A stretch of DNA of 64,000 nt from Streptomyces sp. SCSIO 30461 (GCF_037023745.1 NZ_CP146101.1:2472001-2536000); one strand, 5' to 3'; positions 8,676-17,418 are shown, counted from the stretch's first letter. Numbers and translations are program-made. The notes: generated by a model not told the origin, from the letters alone.

Positions 8676-10036
8676 AGCGTCCCGATAAGAGATCTGAGGG
8701 AATCGAGAAGCCCCGTCGGAAGGAAATTCCGGCGGGACTCCTGTGGCGTTTGACGGCAACGCCAGCGGACGACTGCTGCGGTGGGTGGGTCGTCACGGTC
8801 GCCGTCGGTCAGGCTGAGGGCGTTGCCCAGGGCGTCGATGGCTTGGCGTTGCAGGCGGAGCCGTACGTGGGCGTAGACGCCGGCGGTGACGCCGATGTGG
8901 GCGTGGCCGAGGATTTCCTTGATCACGACGCGGTCAACGCCCTGTTCCAGGAGCAGGGTCGCAGTCGAGTGCCGAAGGTCATGGAAGCGGATGCGGCGGA
9001 TCCCTGCCCGGCTGAGGAGGCGGCCGAAACGGCGGGTGAGGTTGGCGGGGTCAAGGGGGCTGCCGGTCGGGGTGAAGACGAGCCCGCTGTCCGTCAAGCC
9101 TATTCCGGCGGCCTGGCGCTCTTCGTGCTGTCGTTCTTGGTGGCTCTTCAGCGAGTGGATGCACTCGGTGGGGAGGGCGATGCGGCGTTCGACAGCGCGG
9201 GTCTTGGTGTGCAGGACGGTCAGGCCGCTGGTGCAGGTGCGTTGGAGGGAGCGGTGGATGCTGGCCGTGCCACCGTCGAGGTCGAGGTCTTCCCAGCGCA
9301 GGCCGAGGAGTTCGCCCTTGCGGAGCCCGGTGCGCACGGCGAGTCGGTACAGCGCGTGGAGCCGGTCATCGCTGGCCGCCTGGAGGAACTGCCGGGCCTC
9401 AGCCGCGGTAAGGGGCCGGAAGCGTCCGGGGCGGGGCGCGGTGGTCTTGACGTTTCGGGCGACATTGCGCGGCAGTTCGTCCTCGCGGACGGCGTGCTCC
9501 AGGGCCGACTTGAGGACCGAATGGACGTAGGTCACCGTCAGCGGCGACAGCGTCTTGGCGCAGCAGTGGCCGATGGCGCAGCAGGAACGCCGGGCCGTAT
9601 CCCGTTCCTGAGTGCAGCACTGGCAGGTGGTGCGGAGCCCGTCGAGGAAGGCGCGTACGTCGCGTGCGGTGAGCCGCGCGAGCTTCTTCTTGCCGAGGCC
9701 GGGGATGCGATGGAGGCGGACGCAGGCCGCGTAGCGAGTGTGGGTGTTCTCGCGGAGCTGGTGAACGGCGACGTTGTTCAACCAGTACGTGAGGTAGTCG
9801 CCGACGGTGCTGTCGGCCGCGGCGATGGGGAGGCCGCGCTCAAGGAGTGCGCGTTGCCGTTCATTCGGGTCAGACCGTCGATCTACGAGCACCAGCCCAC
9901 AGCGCACCCGTATGCCCTGTACAGAGCCGAGAGAGTGGCTCCTGCCCGTGGGAGTTCTCTGGGACTTTCCTGGGACTTCCGGCCGCATCAGGCAGCACGA
10001 TCGTGAAACAACCGAAAGGGCATTCACGCAGGTCAA
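8531..10036 (-). CDS. tyrosine recombinase/phage-type integrase, abnormal termini
   Basis: The core between residues about 75 and 420 is a complete Streptomyces integrase. The SAM-like domain begins STVGDYLTYWLNNV and carries a Cys-rich insertion CQCCTQERD. The catalytic domain has RTGLRKGELLGLRW (first Arg), RFHDLRHSTATLLLEQG (HxxR) and GHAHIGVTAGVYAHV (His and Tyr nucleophile). The first about 60 residues do not resemble the usual arm-binding domain. The reading frame runs on past the usual end into the immunity gene, so both termini look altered. No att sites or tRNA target were found. It may be a relic of an integrative element whose other genes are lost. Confidence 0.75.
   Translation of the reverse strand: MTCVNALSVVSRSCCLMRPEVPGKSQRTPTGRSHSLGSVQGIRVRCGLVLVDRRSDPNERQRALLERGLPIAAADSTVGDYLTYWLNNVAVHQLRENTHTRYAACVRLHRIPGLGKKKLARLTARDVRAFLDGLRTTCQCCTQERDTARRSCCAIGHCCAKTLSPLTVTYVHSVLKSALEHAVREDELPRNVARNVKTTAPRPGRFRPLTAAEARQFLQAASDDRLHALYRLAVRTGLRKGELLGLRWEDLDLDGGTASIHRSLQRTCTSGLTVLHTKTRAVERRIALPTECIHSLKSHQERQHEERQAAGIGLTDSGLVFTPTGSPLDPANLTRRFGRLLSRAGIRRIRFHDLRHSTATLLLEQGVDRVVIKEILGHAHIGVTAGVYAHVRLRLQRQAIDALGNALSLTDGDRDDPPTAAVVRWRCRQTPQESRRNFLPTGLLDSLRSLIGTLYWLIDPWPDAPLSWTENRALSIASRRRGRAFPASAFPSRIGRNSESG
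8712..8736. terminator. hairpin between convergent immunity and recombinase genes
   Basis: CCCGTCGGAA (8712-8721) pairs with TTCCGGCGGG (8727-8736), one G-T pair, with a GGAAA loop. No T-run follows, as is common in Streptomyces. It can serve either strand. Confidence 0.5.
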
Positions 10037-10063
10037 CGACCTACGTCAGCAAGCCCCCGCAGG

Positions 10064-10824
10064 TCACCGCGTCCGCTGGTCTCTTCCGCGACATTTGATG
10101 CGCGAGTGCCGCCGCACGCCGCCTGACCTGCTACTTAGCGGGGCGGGATGGGGTGCGGCGGCAGCTCTGGGCCTTTGGGCCTGCGGCGGGCTACGGGCCA
10201 CGCTGCGTGACCGGCACCGGCGCGAACTGCTCCCTGTGCTGCCGGATGCCCGGGCGACGCTGGATGGCGGCGGCACGTCCCGGACCTTGCCGCCCTTGGG
10301 GAGCGCGAAGCACAGTTTCGCCCGCACCATCTTGACCTGCCGCCGGACATGCACGACTTCCTTCTCGAAGTCGATGTCGTCCGATGAGAGACCGAGTGCC
10401 TCCCTTGGCGGAGCCCGAGACCTGCTCCGATCACGAGGAGGAGCCGGTAGCGATCCGGCAGGGCCTCCCGTACCGCCAAGACCCGTTCGGGCGGCCACGC
10501 CTCGACCCTGCCGGGTGCGGCGGGCGGAGGACCGACCGTGCTCGACCGACATGGGTTGCGTCCGAGGCGACGGTCCTCGACTGCGGCTTGGAGGACGCTG
10601 GAGAGCGTCGCCCAAACCAGACGGATGGAGGTCGGACCGAGGTCCTTCTCCAGCCGCTTCTTCCAGTGCCGCAGGGCTTCCGCGCCGATGGCGTTGAGCG
10701 GCTGAGCACCGAGATTGGGGAGCGATGTGTCTCCGTACCCTCTGCTCGATCCGCTCGATCGTGGACGGGCGGCGACGCCCGCGAAACGCAGGCGATCCGG
10801 ATGACCGACGCCGACGTCGTCCAC
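10064..10824 (-). pseudogene. second tyrosine recombinase, frameshifted fragment
   Basis: Read from 10824, one frame gives a typical integrase core: LGAQPLNAIGAEALRHWKK, a connector with SIRLVWATLSSVLQAAVEDR, then ERVLAVREALPDRYRLLLVIGAGLGLRQG. Homology then moves to another frame near 10400 with EALGLSSDDIDFEKEVVHVR and PKGGKVRDVP. A further shift follows and no HxxR or Tyr-nucleophile block can be found, so the catalytic C-terminus is missing. It sits directly upstream of the first recombinase in the same orientation, suggesting deletion between two integrated elements. Confidence 0.7.
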
Positions 10825-10945
10825 TGGCTCACCGACCCGCAGGACCCGGCGAGGAGTGTGCTGACTGTGGGTGAGACGGGTGAACCCATATCCACCCCTC
10901 TCGTGCCAGAGTCCTGCGGTCGGGCCACATCCCTAGCATGCGGGC

Positions 10946-12763
10946 ATGACGAGACGCTCCGGCCACGATCCATGGCTCCGTGACGACACCGCGGCCGACC
11001 GCGGTTTCGTGGCCGCGCTGTCCCCTGCGCGGATCACCCATGAGGACGGGCAGGTGGTCTGGGACTCCGACGCGTACGCCTTCCTCGACACCCCCGACTG
11101 CCCGGACACCGTGCATCCCGGTCTGTGGCGTCAGAGCCAGCTCTGCGCCAAACAGGGCCTTTACGAGGTTACCGAGGGTGTGTATCAGGTCCGCAATCTC
11201 GACCTGGCGAACATGACTCTCATCGAGGGCACCGACGGTGTGATCGTCGTCGACCCGCTCATCTCCGCCGAGACGGCCGCGGCCGCACTCGCCCTGTATC
11301 GCGCTCATCGAGGCGAGCGCCCCGTCACCGCGGTGATCTACACCCACAGCCACACCGATCACTGCGGCGGAGCGGGCGGTGTACTACCCGACGGCGCTGG
11401 TGACGTACCGGTGATCGCCCCGCGCGGATTCGCCGAGCACCTGGTCAGTGAGAACGTCTACGCCGGCCCCGCGATGTCCCGTCGCGCGTCCTACATGTAC
11501 GGCATTCTGCTGGAGGAGTCCCCCACGGGTCAGGTCGGTTGTGGTCTGGGTATGGCCGTCTCCAAGGGCACCATCACCTTCATTCCGCCCACGCGTGACG
11601 TCACCCGAACCGGGCAGGAAGAGGTCATCGACGGCGTCAGGCTCGTGTTCCAGCTCACGCCGGACACCGAGGCCCCGGCGGAGATGAACTTCCTCCTGCC
11701 GGAGCGGCGCGCGCTGTGCATGGCCGAGAACGCCACCCACACCATGCACAACGTGCTCACCCTGCGCGGCGCCGAGATCCGCGACGCGCGCCTCTGGGCC
11801 CGCTACCTCGACGAGGCACTGAACCTGTTCGCCCCGGAGGCGGACGTCGCCTTCGCCTCCCACCACTGGCCCACCTGGGAGACCGATGCCATCGCCGAGT
11901 TCCTCACGGCCCAACGGGACCTGTATGCCTATCTGCACGACCAGACGCTACGTCTGACCAACAAAGGGCTGACCGGTACCGAGATCGCCGAGCAGGTCAG
12001 GCTGCCACCGTCGCTCGAGGCCATCCGGTCCGTACGCGGCTACTACGGGTCGGTGAGCCACAACGTCAAAGCGATCTACCAGCGCTACATGGGCTGGTAC
12101 GACGGCAACCCCGCACATCTGTGGGAGCACCCGCCCGTCGATCTGGCCCGCCGCTACGTCGCCGACTACGGCGGTTCCGCCGCGGTGACGGCTCGCGCCC
12201 GGGAGTACGCGGCCCAGGGCGACCTGCGCTTCGCCGCCACGCTTCTCAACCACGCGGTCTTCGCCGAACCGGACTGCGTCGAAGCGCGGGAAGCCCTGGC
12301 CTCCGTCTACCAACGGCTCGGCCAGGGCGCCGAGAACGCCACCTGGCGCAACATCTACCTCACCGGCGCCCTGGAACTGATCTGCCGTCCCGCCCCCGTC
12401 ACCCTCCACTCCCGGATGGCTGCAGCCCTGACCGTCGACCAGATCCTCGACACCATGGCTGTCCGCGTCGACGGCCCCCGAGCCTGGGACGAACACCTGG
12501 TGCTGGACCTGCGGGTGACGGATGAGCAGCAGACGTGGCGCCTGACGCTCTCCCACGGCGCCCTCACCCACCGCAGCACACCGCCCGGCCAGCCGCCCGC
12601 CGGCGACGCACACACCACCCTCACCCTGACCAGACTCCAACTCCTCGCACTCGCCAACGGTGCCCAGGAAGATATTCCCACCCAGGGCGATCCCGGTGCA
12701 CTCCGGCGCCTCCTGGGGCTCCTGGACACCCCGAACCCCCACTTCGACATCGTCACCCCCTGA
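10946..12763 (+). CDS. alkyl/aryl sulfatase (SdsA1/BDS1-type metallo-beta-lactamase fold)
   Basis: 605 aa. Class III alkylsulfatases hydrolyse sulfate esters such as SDS. The N-terminal MBL domain has VIVVDPLISAETA and the zinc motif THSHTDHCGG near residue 134. Further ligands lie in the EMNFLLPERRALCMAENATH region and in FASHHWPTW. The middle dimerisation part and a C-terminal SCP2-like domain (from about residue 490, ending PNPHFDIVTP) match the family order. The start ATG is 33 residues ahead of the conserved region. No secretion signal is visible, so a cytoplasmic enzyme is likely. The DUF1275 gene 22 bases downstream is probably co-transcribed. Confidence 0.9.
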   Translation: MTRRSGHDPWLRDDTAADRGFVAALSPARITHEDGQVVWDSDAYAFLDTPDCPDTVHPGLWRQSQLCAKQGLYEVTEGVYQVRNLDLANMTLIEGTDGVIVVDPLISAETAAAALALYRAHRGERPVTAVIYTHSHTDHCGGAGGVLPDGAGDVPVIAPRGFAEHLVSENVYAGPAMSRRASYMYGILLEESPTGQVGCGLGMAVSKGTITFIPPTRDVTRTGQEEVIDGVRLVFQLTPDTEAPAEMNFLLPERRALCMAENATHTMHNVLTLRGAEIRDARLWARYLDEALNLFAPEADVAFASHHWPTWETDAIAEFLTAQRDLYAYLHDQTLRLTNKGLTGTEIAEQVRLPPSLEAIRSVRGYYGSVSHNVKAIYQRYMGWYDGNPAHLWEHPPVDLARRYVADYGGSAAVTARAREYAAQGDLRFAATLLNHAVFAEPDCVEAREALASVYQRLGQGAENATWRNIYLTGALELICRPAPVTLHSRMAAALTVDQILDTMAVRVDGPRAWDEHLVLDLRVTDEQQTWRLTLSHGALTHRSTPPGQPPAGDAHTTLTLTRLQLLALANGAQEDIPTQGDPGALRRLLGLLDTPNPHFDIVTP

Positions 12764-12785
12764 CCCCCAAGGCGACGCTCTCACC

Positions 12786-13520
12786 ATGCTCGGGAAGCGT
12801 CCCGGTCTCGTCGGGCCACTGAAGGGCCTGATGGTGCTGCTTACCGCCGTCGCAGGCTGGGTGGACGCCGCCGCGTACACGGGGCCCAGCCGGGTCTTCG
12901 TCGCGAACCAGACCGGCAATGCCGTGTTCCTCGCCGCCCGCCTCACCGAACGCTCTCTGCACCACCCGGACCTGGGGCGGGCAGTGGCCGATACAAGCGG
13001 CCCGCTGGCCTCGATCTGCGGATTCTGCGCCGGAGTCCTTCTGGCGGCCGTGCTCGGCCACCAGAGCCTTCGGGGGCTCGGCAGGGCATGGCGGGCGCTG
13101 GCGGCCAGCCGCTGGTTCCTGCTCGTCGTGGAAGCGGCCCTGCTCGTGGCCGCCGCAGCCACCGCCGCTCCCCATCAGGTGCCCGTGCTGCTCATCGCGG
13201 CCGCCATGGGAGTACAGAGCCTCTACGCGGCGCGGATCGCTCTGCAAGGGGTGTCAACGACGACCCTGACCAGCACCCTGGTCGCCTTGATCACCCGTGC
13301 TGTCCAGGACCGCGGACGAGCCGCCCGTCGTGGTGTGCGGCTGCTCTCCCTGGTCTTCCTCGCCTACATGCTGGGGGCCGCGGGAGGTGCTGCCGTAACG
13401 CTGACCTGGTCGTACTCCACCGCTCATGCGATCGCCGCCGTCGCGCTGACGGCCGCAGCAGCCACTATCGTGCACGCCGACCTGTCCGGACGGGGGACGA
13501 TCGACGACACCTCGGGGTGA
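12786..13520 (+). CDS. YoaK/DUF1275-family membrane protein
   Basis: 244 aa from ATG 12786; upstream in-frame sequence belongs to the sulfatase end. The family signature is at the N-terminus: GWVDAAAYTGPSRVFVANQTGN, i.e. the conserved D-x-x-x and QTGN elements. Six or so hydrophobic segments follow, e.g. SICGFCAGVLLAAVLG and LVVEAALLVAAAATAA, then VSTTTLTSTLVALI. Function in the family is unknown, possibly transport. The stop codon TGA (13518-13520) is also the first bases of the IS5-family element to the right, so the last residues may have been replaced on insertion. Confidence 0.88.
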   Translation: MLGKRPGLVGPLKGLMVLLTAVAGWVDAAAYTGPSRVFVANQTGNAVFLAARLTERSLHHPDLGRAVADTSGPLASICGFCAGVLLAAVLGHQSLRGLGRAWRALAASRWFLLVVEAALLVAAAATAAPHQVPVLLIAAAMGVQSLYAARIALQGVSTTTLTSTLVALITRAVQDRGRAARRGVRLLSLVFLAYMLGAAGGAAVTLTWSYSTAHAIAAVALTAAAATIVHADLSGRGTIDDTSG

Positions 13521-13632
13521 GAAGCTGTTGTCTTTCCGGACTTGAGGGCTGCGTTTCCGCTGGTCGGGCGTAGGGTCGGAGATCCCGTGGGAGTAGTGGC
13601 CTGTCGTGCTGTCGCTCCCCGGGAGGTCGTGG

Positions 13633-14169
13633 ATGCCGTCGGTGGTTGGGATGTTGGAACAGCGTGAGCTGGGTGCTCGTCGTCGCATGGACGAGCTGCG
13701 TGAGGAGGCCGATCGCATCCAGGCTGAGTTGGCCGTGGCCGAGCTGGAATGGCAGGAGTGGGTGATCGCCCGCAGGCGGGTCGATACGGTGCTGGCTCCG
13801 GACGGCGGCGACATCGCCGACACGGAGATCACCCCGGATGTGCGGGATGCGGACACGCCGTCGGCGCCCCGGGATGCGGTGAAGCCGAAGTCGCAGGTGC
13901 CGGTGTGGCGTGAGGGGCTGTCCTGGTCGGTGCTGTCGTTGGACTACCAGCGCATCCTGCAGGTGCTCGCGGACCGAGCCCGGCTCGGTCAAGGGCTGTT
14001 GACCTGCCAGGAGATGGCCGCAGCGTTCGGCATGGACGTGGTGCCGGCGCGGGTGGAGGCACTGCGGTCGAAGGCGAAACGCCTGGTCGCGCGCGGCTGG
14101 CTGGCCGAGCCCGCGCCGGGCCGGTTCACGCTGGCTGCGGGCGTGAGCGGGCCAGGCGGCGCGTCATGA
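13633..14169 (+). CDS. IS5 passenger protein: coiled coil plus winged helix
   Basis: 178 aa from ATG 13633, five bases after GGGAGGT; a GTG at 13606 is possible. Residues 10-50 form a strong coiled coil (ARRRMDELREEADRIQAEL). A flexible D/P-rich linker follows. The last about 80 residues look like a winged helix-turn-helix, with YQRILQVLADRARLGQGLL, then ALRSKAKRLVARGWLAEP and GRFT. The C-terminal domain is clearly homologous to the protein at 15287-15709 inside the neighbouring element. The gene ends 44 bases inside the convergent transposase gene, so the two could regulate each other. Role unknown; a DNA-binding accessory or repressor of transposition is a reasonable guess. Confidence 0.7.
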   Translation: MPSVVGMLEQRELGARRRMDELREEADRIQAELAVAELEWQEWVIARRRVDTVLAPDGGDIADTEITPDVRDADTPSAPRDAVKPKSQVPVWREGLSWSVLSLDYQRILQVLADRARLGQGLLTCQEMAAAFGMDVVPARVEALRSKAKRLVARGWLAEPAPGRFTLAAGVSGPGGAS

Positions 14170-15034
14170 GCAACGTCATCGACCAGTAGACCATCGCCTC
14201 GGCGCTGGTGGTGCGGCGTTCAAAGTCGCGCGCCAGGCGGCGGGTGCGCATCAGGTGGGCGAAGAACCGCTCGACGATCCACCGCTTGGGCAGCACCACG
14301 AACCCTTTCTGGTCGTCGCTGCGTTTGACGATGGCCAGGATCAGCGCGAGCGTGGCCAGGCAGTACTCGACGAGGCTGCCGGTGTAGCCGCCGTCGGCCC
14401 AAACCAGGGCGAGCCGATGGTGCGCGTCGGCCACCTGCTCAAGCAGGACCTGGGCGGCGGTGCGGTCGCCGGTGTCCACGGCGGTGACCATCACGCCCAG
14501 CAGCAGACCGAGCGTGTCGACCACGACATGCCGCTTGCGCCCGTTGATCAGCTTGCCGCCGTCGAACCCGCGGCTGTCCGACCCGACGACGGCGTCCGCC
14601 TTGACGGACTGCGAGTCGATCACACCGGCTGTCGGCTCCGCGTCACGCCCCTGCCTCTCGCGGACCTTGGCGCGCAGCCGGTCGTGGAACTCCTTGACCA
14701 TGCCGTGGTCGCGCCAGCGGCGGAAGAACGCATATACCCGGTCCCACGGCGGGAAATCCGCCGGCATCGCCCGCCACTTGATGCCATTGTCGACCAGGTA
14801 GCGAATGGCATCGAGTACCACCCGGTGGCAATACGCCTCCGGCTGGCCACCCCGACCGCGCATCCAGCCAGGCACCGGCAGCAACGGCCGGACCGCTGCC
14901 CACTCCACGTCCGTCATGTCCGTCGGATAACGCGGCTGCCGCGTCCCGTTGTCGGCGGCGTTTCCGAACCGGTGAGCCAAGCAGTCACACTCAGGGCGAC
15001 CGAACTGGACTGCCCGGCCATCGACACGGAACAC
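14126..15034 (-). CDS. IS5-family transposase (element #1)
   Basis: 302 aa from GTG 15034 (VFRVDGRAVQF); in-frame sequence upstream is not conserved. DDE/DUF4096-type transposase: DMTDVEWAAVRPLLPVPG near residue 40, then NGIKWRAMPADFPPWDRVYAFF, the first Asp in VIDSQSVKAD, and GRKRHVVVDTLGLLLGV. The second Asp is in VWADGGYTGSLVEY and the Glu in LPKRWIVERFFAHLMRTRRL. The protein is full length and undamaged. Its last 15 codons overlap the end of the passenger gene on the other strand. Confidence 0.92.
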   Translation of the reverse strand: MFRVDGRAVQFGRPECDCLAHRFGNAADNGTRQPRYPTDMTDVEWAAVRPLLPVPGWMRGRGGQPEAYCHRVVLDAIRYLVDNGIKWRAMPADFPPWDRVYAFFRRWRDHGMVKEFHDRLRAKVRERQGRDAEPTAGVIDSQSVKADAVVGSDSRGFDGGKLINGRKRHVVVDTLGLLLGVMVTAVDTGDRTAAQVLLEQVADAHHRLALVWADGGYTGSLVEYCLATLALILAIVKRSDDQKGFVVLPKRWIVERFFAHLMRTRRLARDFERRTTSAEAMVYWSMTLLMTRRLARSRPQPA

Positions 15035-15286
15035 TGCGGCACCAGGGCCTCCTGATGTTGCTCGGTGATTCGACACCAACGAGCTGTTCAGGAGGCCCTG
15101 CTCGTATGCACCGAGTACCCCGCGACCACCCAATCGGGACTCCCGTTCGATCGACAAACCCCAAGATCGGTACGACAACAGCTACTCAGCTTCCCTGGCC
15201 AGATCTCAGAGTGCGGTTCGCGCCGTGATGCCTGTTTCGCGATGAGGTCTGGGTGAGGTGCCCTGCTCGGTAGGGTGGGCTGGTGC

Positions 15287-15709
15287 TCAAGGGTGGGGCT
15301 GTGTGAACAGGCCGGTCTCGGGTTCGGTGAGGATGCCGCGGGCGACCAGGCGTTTCAGCTTGGACCGGATGCCCTCGGTGTTCTTCGGCAGGATCGGCAG
15401 GTCGAGGGCCTCGCAGATGTCGCGGGCCCGCATCGGATGGCCGGTGTCGGCGAGGGTCGTGAGAATCTGCTGGTAGGCGGGGTGTTCTGGCACCTCGGCG
15501 CGGAGTGGGTCGTCGACCGGTGCCGGTGCGGGGAGGCTGAGGAGGGTCTTGCGGGTGATCTGCAGATGCTCGCTCTCGGTTTCGAACTCGCGTAGGCGTG
15601 TGGTGAGTTCGGCGATCTGGTCCCGGAGTCGGCCAGCCTGCCCGGCGACCTCGCTCTCCCGGGCCTCGACGTGGGCCAGTACGGCCTTGAACTGGGGGAT
15701 CTCGCTCAC
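15287..15709 (-). CDS. IS5 passenger protein: coiled coil plus winged helix
   Basis: 140 aa from GTG 15709. Residues 5-55 are coiled coil (VAGQAGRLRDQIAELTTRL) and residues 75-137 a winged-helix-like domain: YQQILTTLADTGHPMRARDI, then GIRSKLKRLVARGILTEP and GLFT. Spacing and residues match the C-terminal domain at 13633-14169. The gene lies downstream of its transposase in the same orientation; GTGA at the start would overlap the expected transposase stop, so translation coupling is likely. It is inside the inverted ends and moves with the element. Function not established. Confidence 0.7.
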   Translation of the reverse strand: MSEIPQFKAVLAHVEARESEVAGQAGRLRDQIAELTTRLREFETESEHLQITRKTLLSLPAPAPVDDPLRAEVPEHPAYQQILTTLADTGHPMRARDICEALDLPILPKNTEGIRSKLKRLVARGILTEPETGLFTQPHP

Positions 15710-16535
15710 GCGTTCCTCCAGGAGGGAAGGGTGGTGCCGGTGAGGCGGCGGCCATGACCGACGTCATCGCCCAGAACACCCGCGAGCGGGAGGAGGCGAG
15801 CCGGTGTTCGTAGTCACGCACGAGACGGCGGTAGAACATCAGGATCCCGTTCGTCTGCTCCACGATCCACCGCTTGGCCTGCGGGACGAAGCCTTTGTCG
15901 GCCGGGTTGCGCTCGACGATCTCGACGTCTATGCCCAGGGTCTTGCCGTGGTCGACGACGCTCTTCTTGAAGCCCTGGTCGACCAGGGCTTTGCGCACGG
16001 TGTCGGTCTGCGCGGCCACGCCGTCCAGGAGGGCGATGCCGGCGGTGTTGTCGTGCGCGGACGCCGGCAGGGCGACGGCCTCGACGACGAGGCCCAGCAC
16101 GTCCACGGCCAGGCATCTCTTCCTGCCCGGCACCTTCTTCGAGGCGTCCTTGCCCGTCGTACCGGCCGGGACACCGACAGCCGCGTGGATACTCTGGGTG
16201 TCCAGGACCACCAGGCTCGGGTCGGCTAATCGCTTCCGGCTCTCGCGCAGATGCCAGCGCAGGAGGTCGTGAACGGTCTGGTCGGTGCCGTCCTCGCGCC
16301 AGGCGGCGAAGTAGTAGTACGTCGCGCTCTTCGGCGGCAGATCGTGCGGCAGGTACTGCCACTGACAGCCGGTGCGGTTCTGGTAGAGGATCGCGTTGAC
16401 GATCTCCCGCATCGCGTATCTACCCTGGTGACCGGTGGCCGAGGGGTGCTCGGCCTTCCAGGCACTGATCACGGGCTCGACCAACTGCCACTGTTCGTCG
16501 GTGAGATCACTCGGGTACGGCTTGCGGTCACTCAT
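15706..16535 (-). CDS. IS5-family transposase (element #2), frame slip at the C-terminus
   Basis: Starts at ATG 16535. Family blocks: SDLTDEQWQLVEPVI, NRTGCQWQYLPHDLPP, SLVVLDTQSIHAAVG with the first Asp, GRKRCLAVDVLGLVVE, a degenerate second acidic block KALVDQGFKKSVVDHG, and PQAKRWIVEQTNGILMFYRR with the Glu. Near 15750 the frame reads MAAASPAPPFPP and then runs on for 180 codons to 15186 across the passenger gene. Re-reading one base earlier gives RRLTGTTLPSWRNA and a stop at 15706, overlapping the passenger GTG. A one-base deletion in a GCC repeat, or programmed slippage, would explain this. Confidence 0.8.
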
Positions 16536-16636
16536 CCGGCCACCCAAGCGAACCCCGAACGCCTGACCGGCAGACATGCTCCAACGTCACCCCATCGAGC
16601 GACACCAAACCCGGCATCACGGCGCGAACCGCACTC

Positions 16637-16797
16637 TCAGACCAACCAGCCATCGTGTGGCCATTTGGCCACGTACCTGAGACGCGCACTTCAGAAGCGT
16701 CACTCGTTCGAGTGCCGCCAGGTCTGAGCGCTTCCAGGCACCCCATCATCGTAGAACGCTGGGCCTGTAGGCGCGCGTCTTGGCTGTGAGGGGGCGT
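16637..16797. other. junction downstream of IS5 #2
   Basis: No gene. It contains the perfect palindrome GTGGCCATTTGGCCAC at about 16659-16674, an operator- or terminator-like dyad of unknown function. Confidence 0.4.
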
Positions 16798-17418
16798 ATG
16801 GACCTGTCCGATGCGGCTGTGAGCATCCGCCTTCCGGATGGCAGCGTCCTCGAAGATGAGCCTTGGTCTGCCGCGTCCGTCTCGCGCCTGCAGACAGCCG
16901 CCCCGTGGCGGCCCTTTCGTTGGTATCAGGGGCAGAAGCACTATTCCGGCACCTACTGGTCTTCCACGATGCGCGACCACGTGGTCTACGAGTCCCGTCT
17001 CGAACTCGCCCGGCTCTTGTACGCCGATTTCGATCACCTCGTGTGGCACATCGTTGCCCAGCCATTCCTTTTGAAGGCGGTGGTCGACGGCGAGATCCGC
17101 AGGCACGTGCCGGACTTCCTCCTGCTGACCACCAGCGGTCCGGTGATCGTCGACGTGAAACCCCAAAGCCGGCGGGAACTGCCGGCTGTCGTGGCGACGA
17201 GTGGCTGGACACGGGAGCTCGCTGACGCCCACGGCTGGAGCTACGAGCTCCCGTGGCGCACCCTGCTACATGGAGTTCGTCCGCACCACATCCTTGCAGC
17301 TCCCCGACCTTCCCGGCCGGAAGCGGCCCTTGTGCGAGAAGGCACGCCACCGACGACGGGTGGCTGCGGTCGGCCCGGGAAAAGCCGTATCGGGCCTTCC
17401 CCGGGCCGGGCCCGTTGA
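16798..17418 (+). CDS. TnsA-like endonuclease (orphan heteromeric transposase subunit)
   Basis: 206 aa from ATG 16798, with GAGGGGG just before; TTG 16780 and GTG 16786 are alternatives. The TnsA N-terminal nuclease fold is recognisable: WRPFRWYQGQKHYSGTYWS, YESRLELARLLYADFDHL with the catalytic Glu, AQPFLLKAVVDGE, HVPDFLLLTTSG with the Asp, and VIVDVKP with the Lys. After residue about 165 the sequence becomes Pro/Arg-rich and unlike the family, so the C-terminal domain may be missing or out of frame. No tnsB or tnsC is adjacent. It is a third TnsA-type gene besides 31131-31592 and 38812-39366, and the most diverged. Confidence 0.7.
   Translation: MDLSDAAVSIRLPDGSVLEDEPWSAASVSRLQTAAPWRPFRWYQGQKHYSGTYWSSTMRDHVVYESRLELARLLYADFDHLVWHIVAQPFLLKAVVDGEIRRHVPDFLLLTTSGPVIVDVKPQSRRELPAVVATSGWTRELADAHGWSYELPWRTLLHGVRPHHILAAPRPSRPEAALVREGTPPTTGGCGRPGKSRIGPSPGRAR

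Larger units (their letters stand above)
13518..15188. mobile_element. IS5-family element #1 with passenger gene
   Basis: About 1.67 kb. Imperfect inverted ends: TGAGAAGCTGTTGTCTTTCC at 13518 versus, on the other strand, TGAGTAGCTGTTGTCGTACC ending at 15188; the arms match at about 23 of 29 positions. Contents are a plus-strand coiled-coil/winged-helix gene and a minus-strand transposase whose 3' ends overlap. No target duplication is evident. The right end lies 20 bases from the next IS5-family element. Confidence 0.75.
15209..16636. mobile_element. IS5-family element #2 with passenger gene
   Basis: 1428 bp. Perfect 24-bp inverted ends GAGTGCGGTTCGCGCCGTGA+TGCC (15209-15232 and 16613-16636). 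They are flanked by the direct repeat TCA (15206-15208, 16637-16639), a TNA-type 3-bp duplication seen in parts of this family. Both the transposase and the passenger gene are inside these ends and on the minus strand. Confidence 0.88.

Noticed and set aside
8750..10006. 418-codon plus-strand frame over the recombinase
   Set aside because: Shadow of the integrase gene, A/V/G/E-rich.
13518..16636. Composite transposon formed by the two IS5 elements
   Set aside because: The elements abut with a 20-base gap and have different ends, so there is no cargo between them; two separate insertions explain the data.
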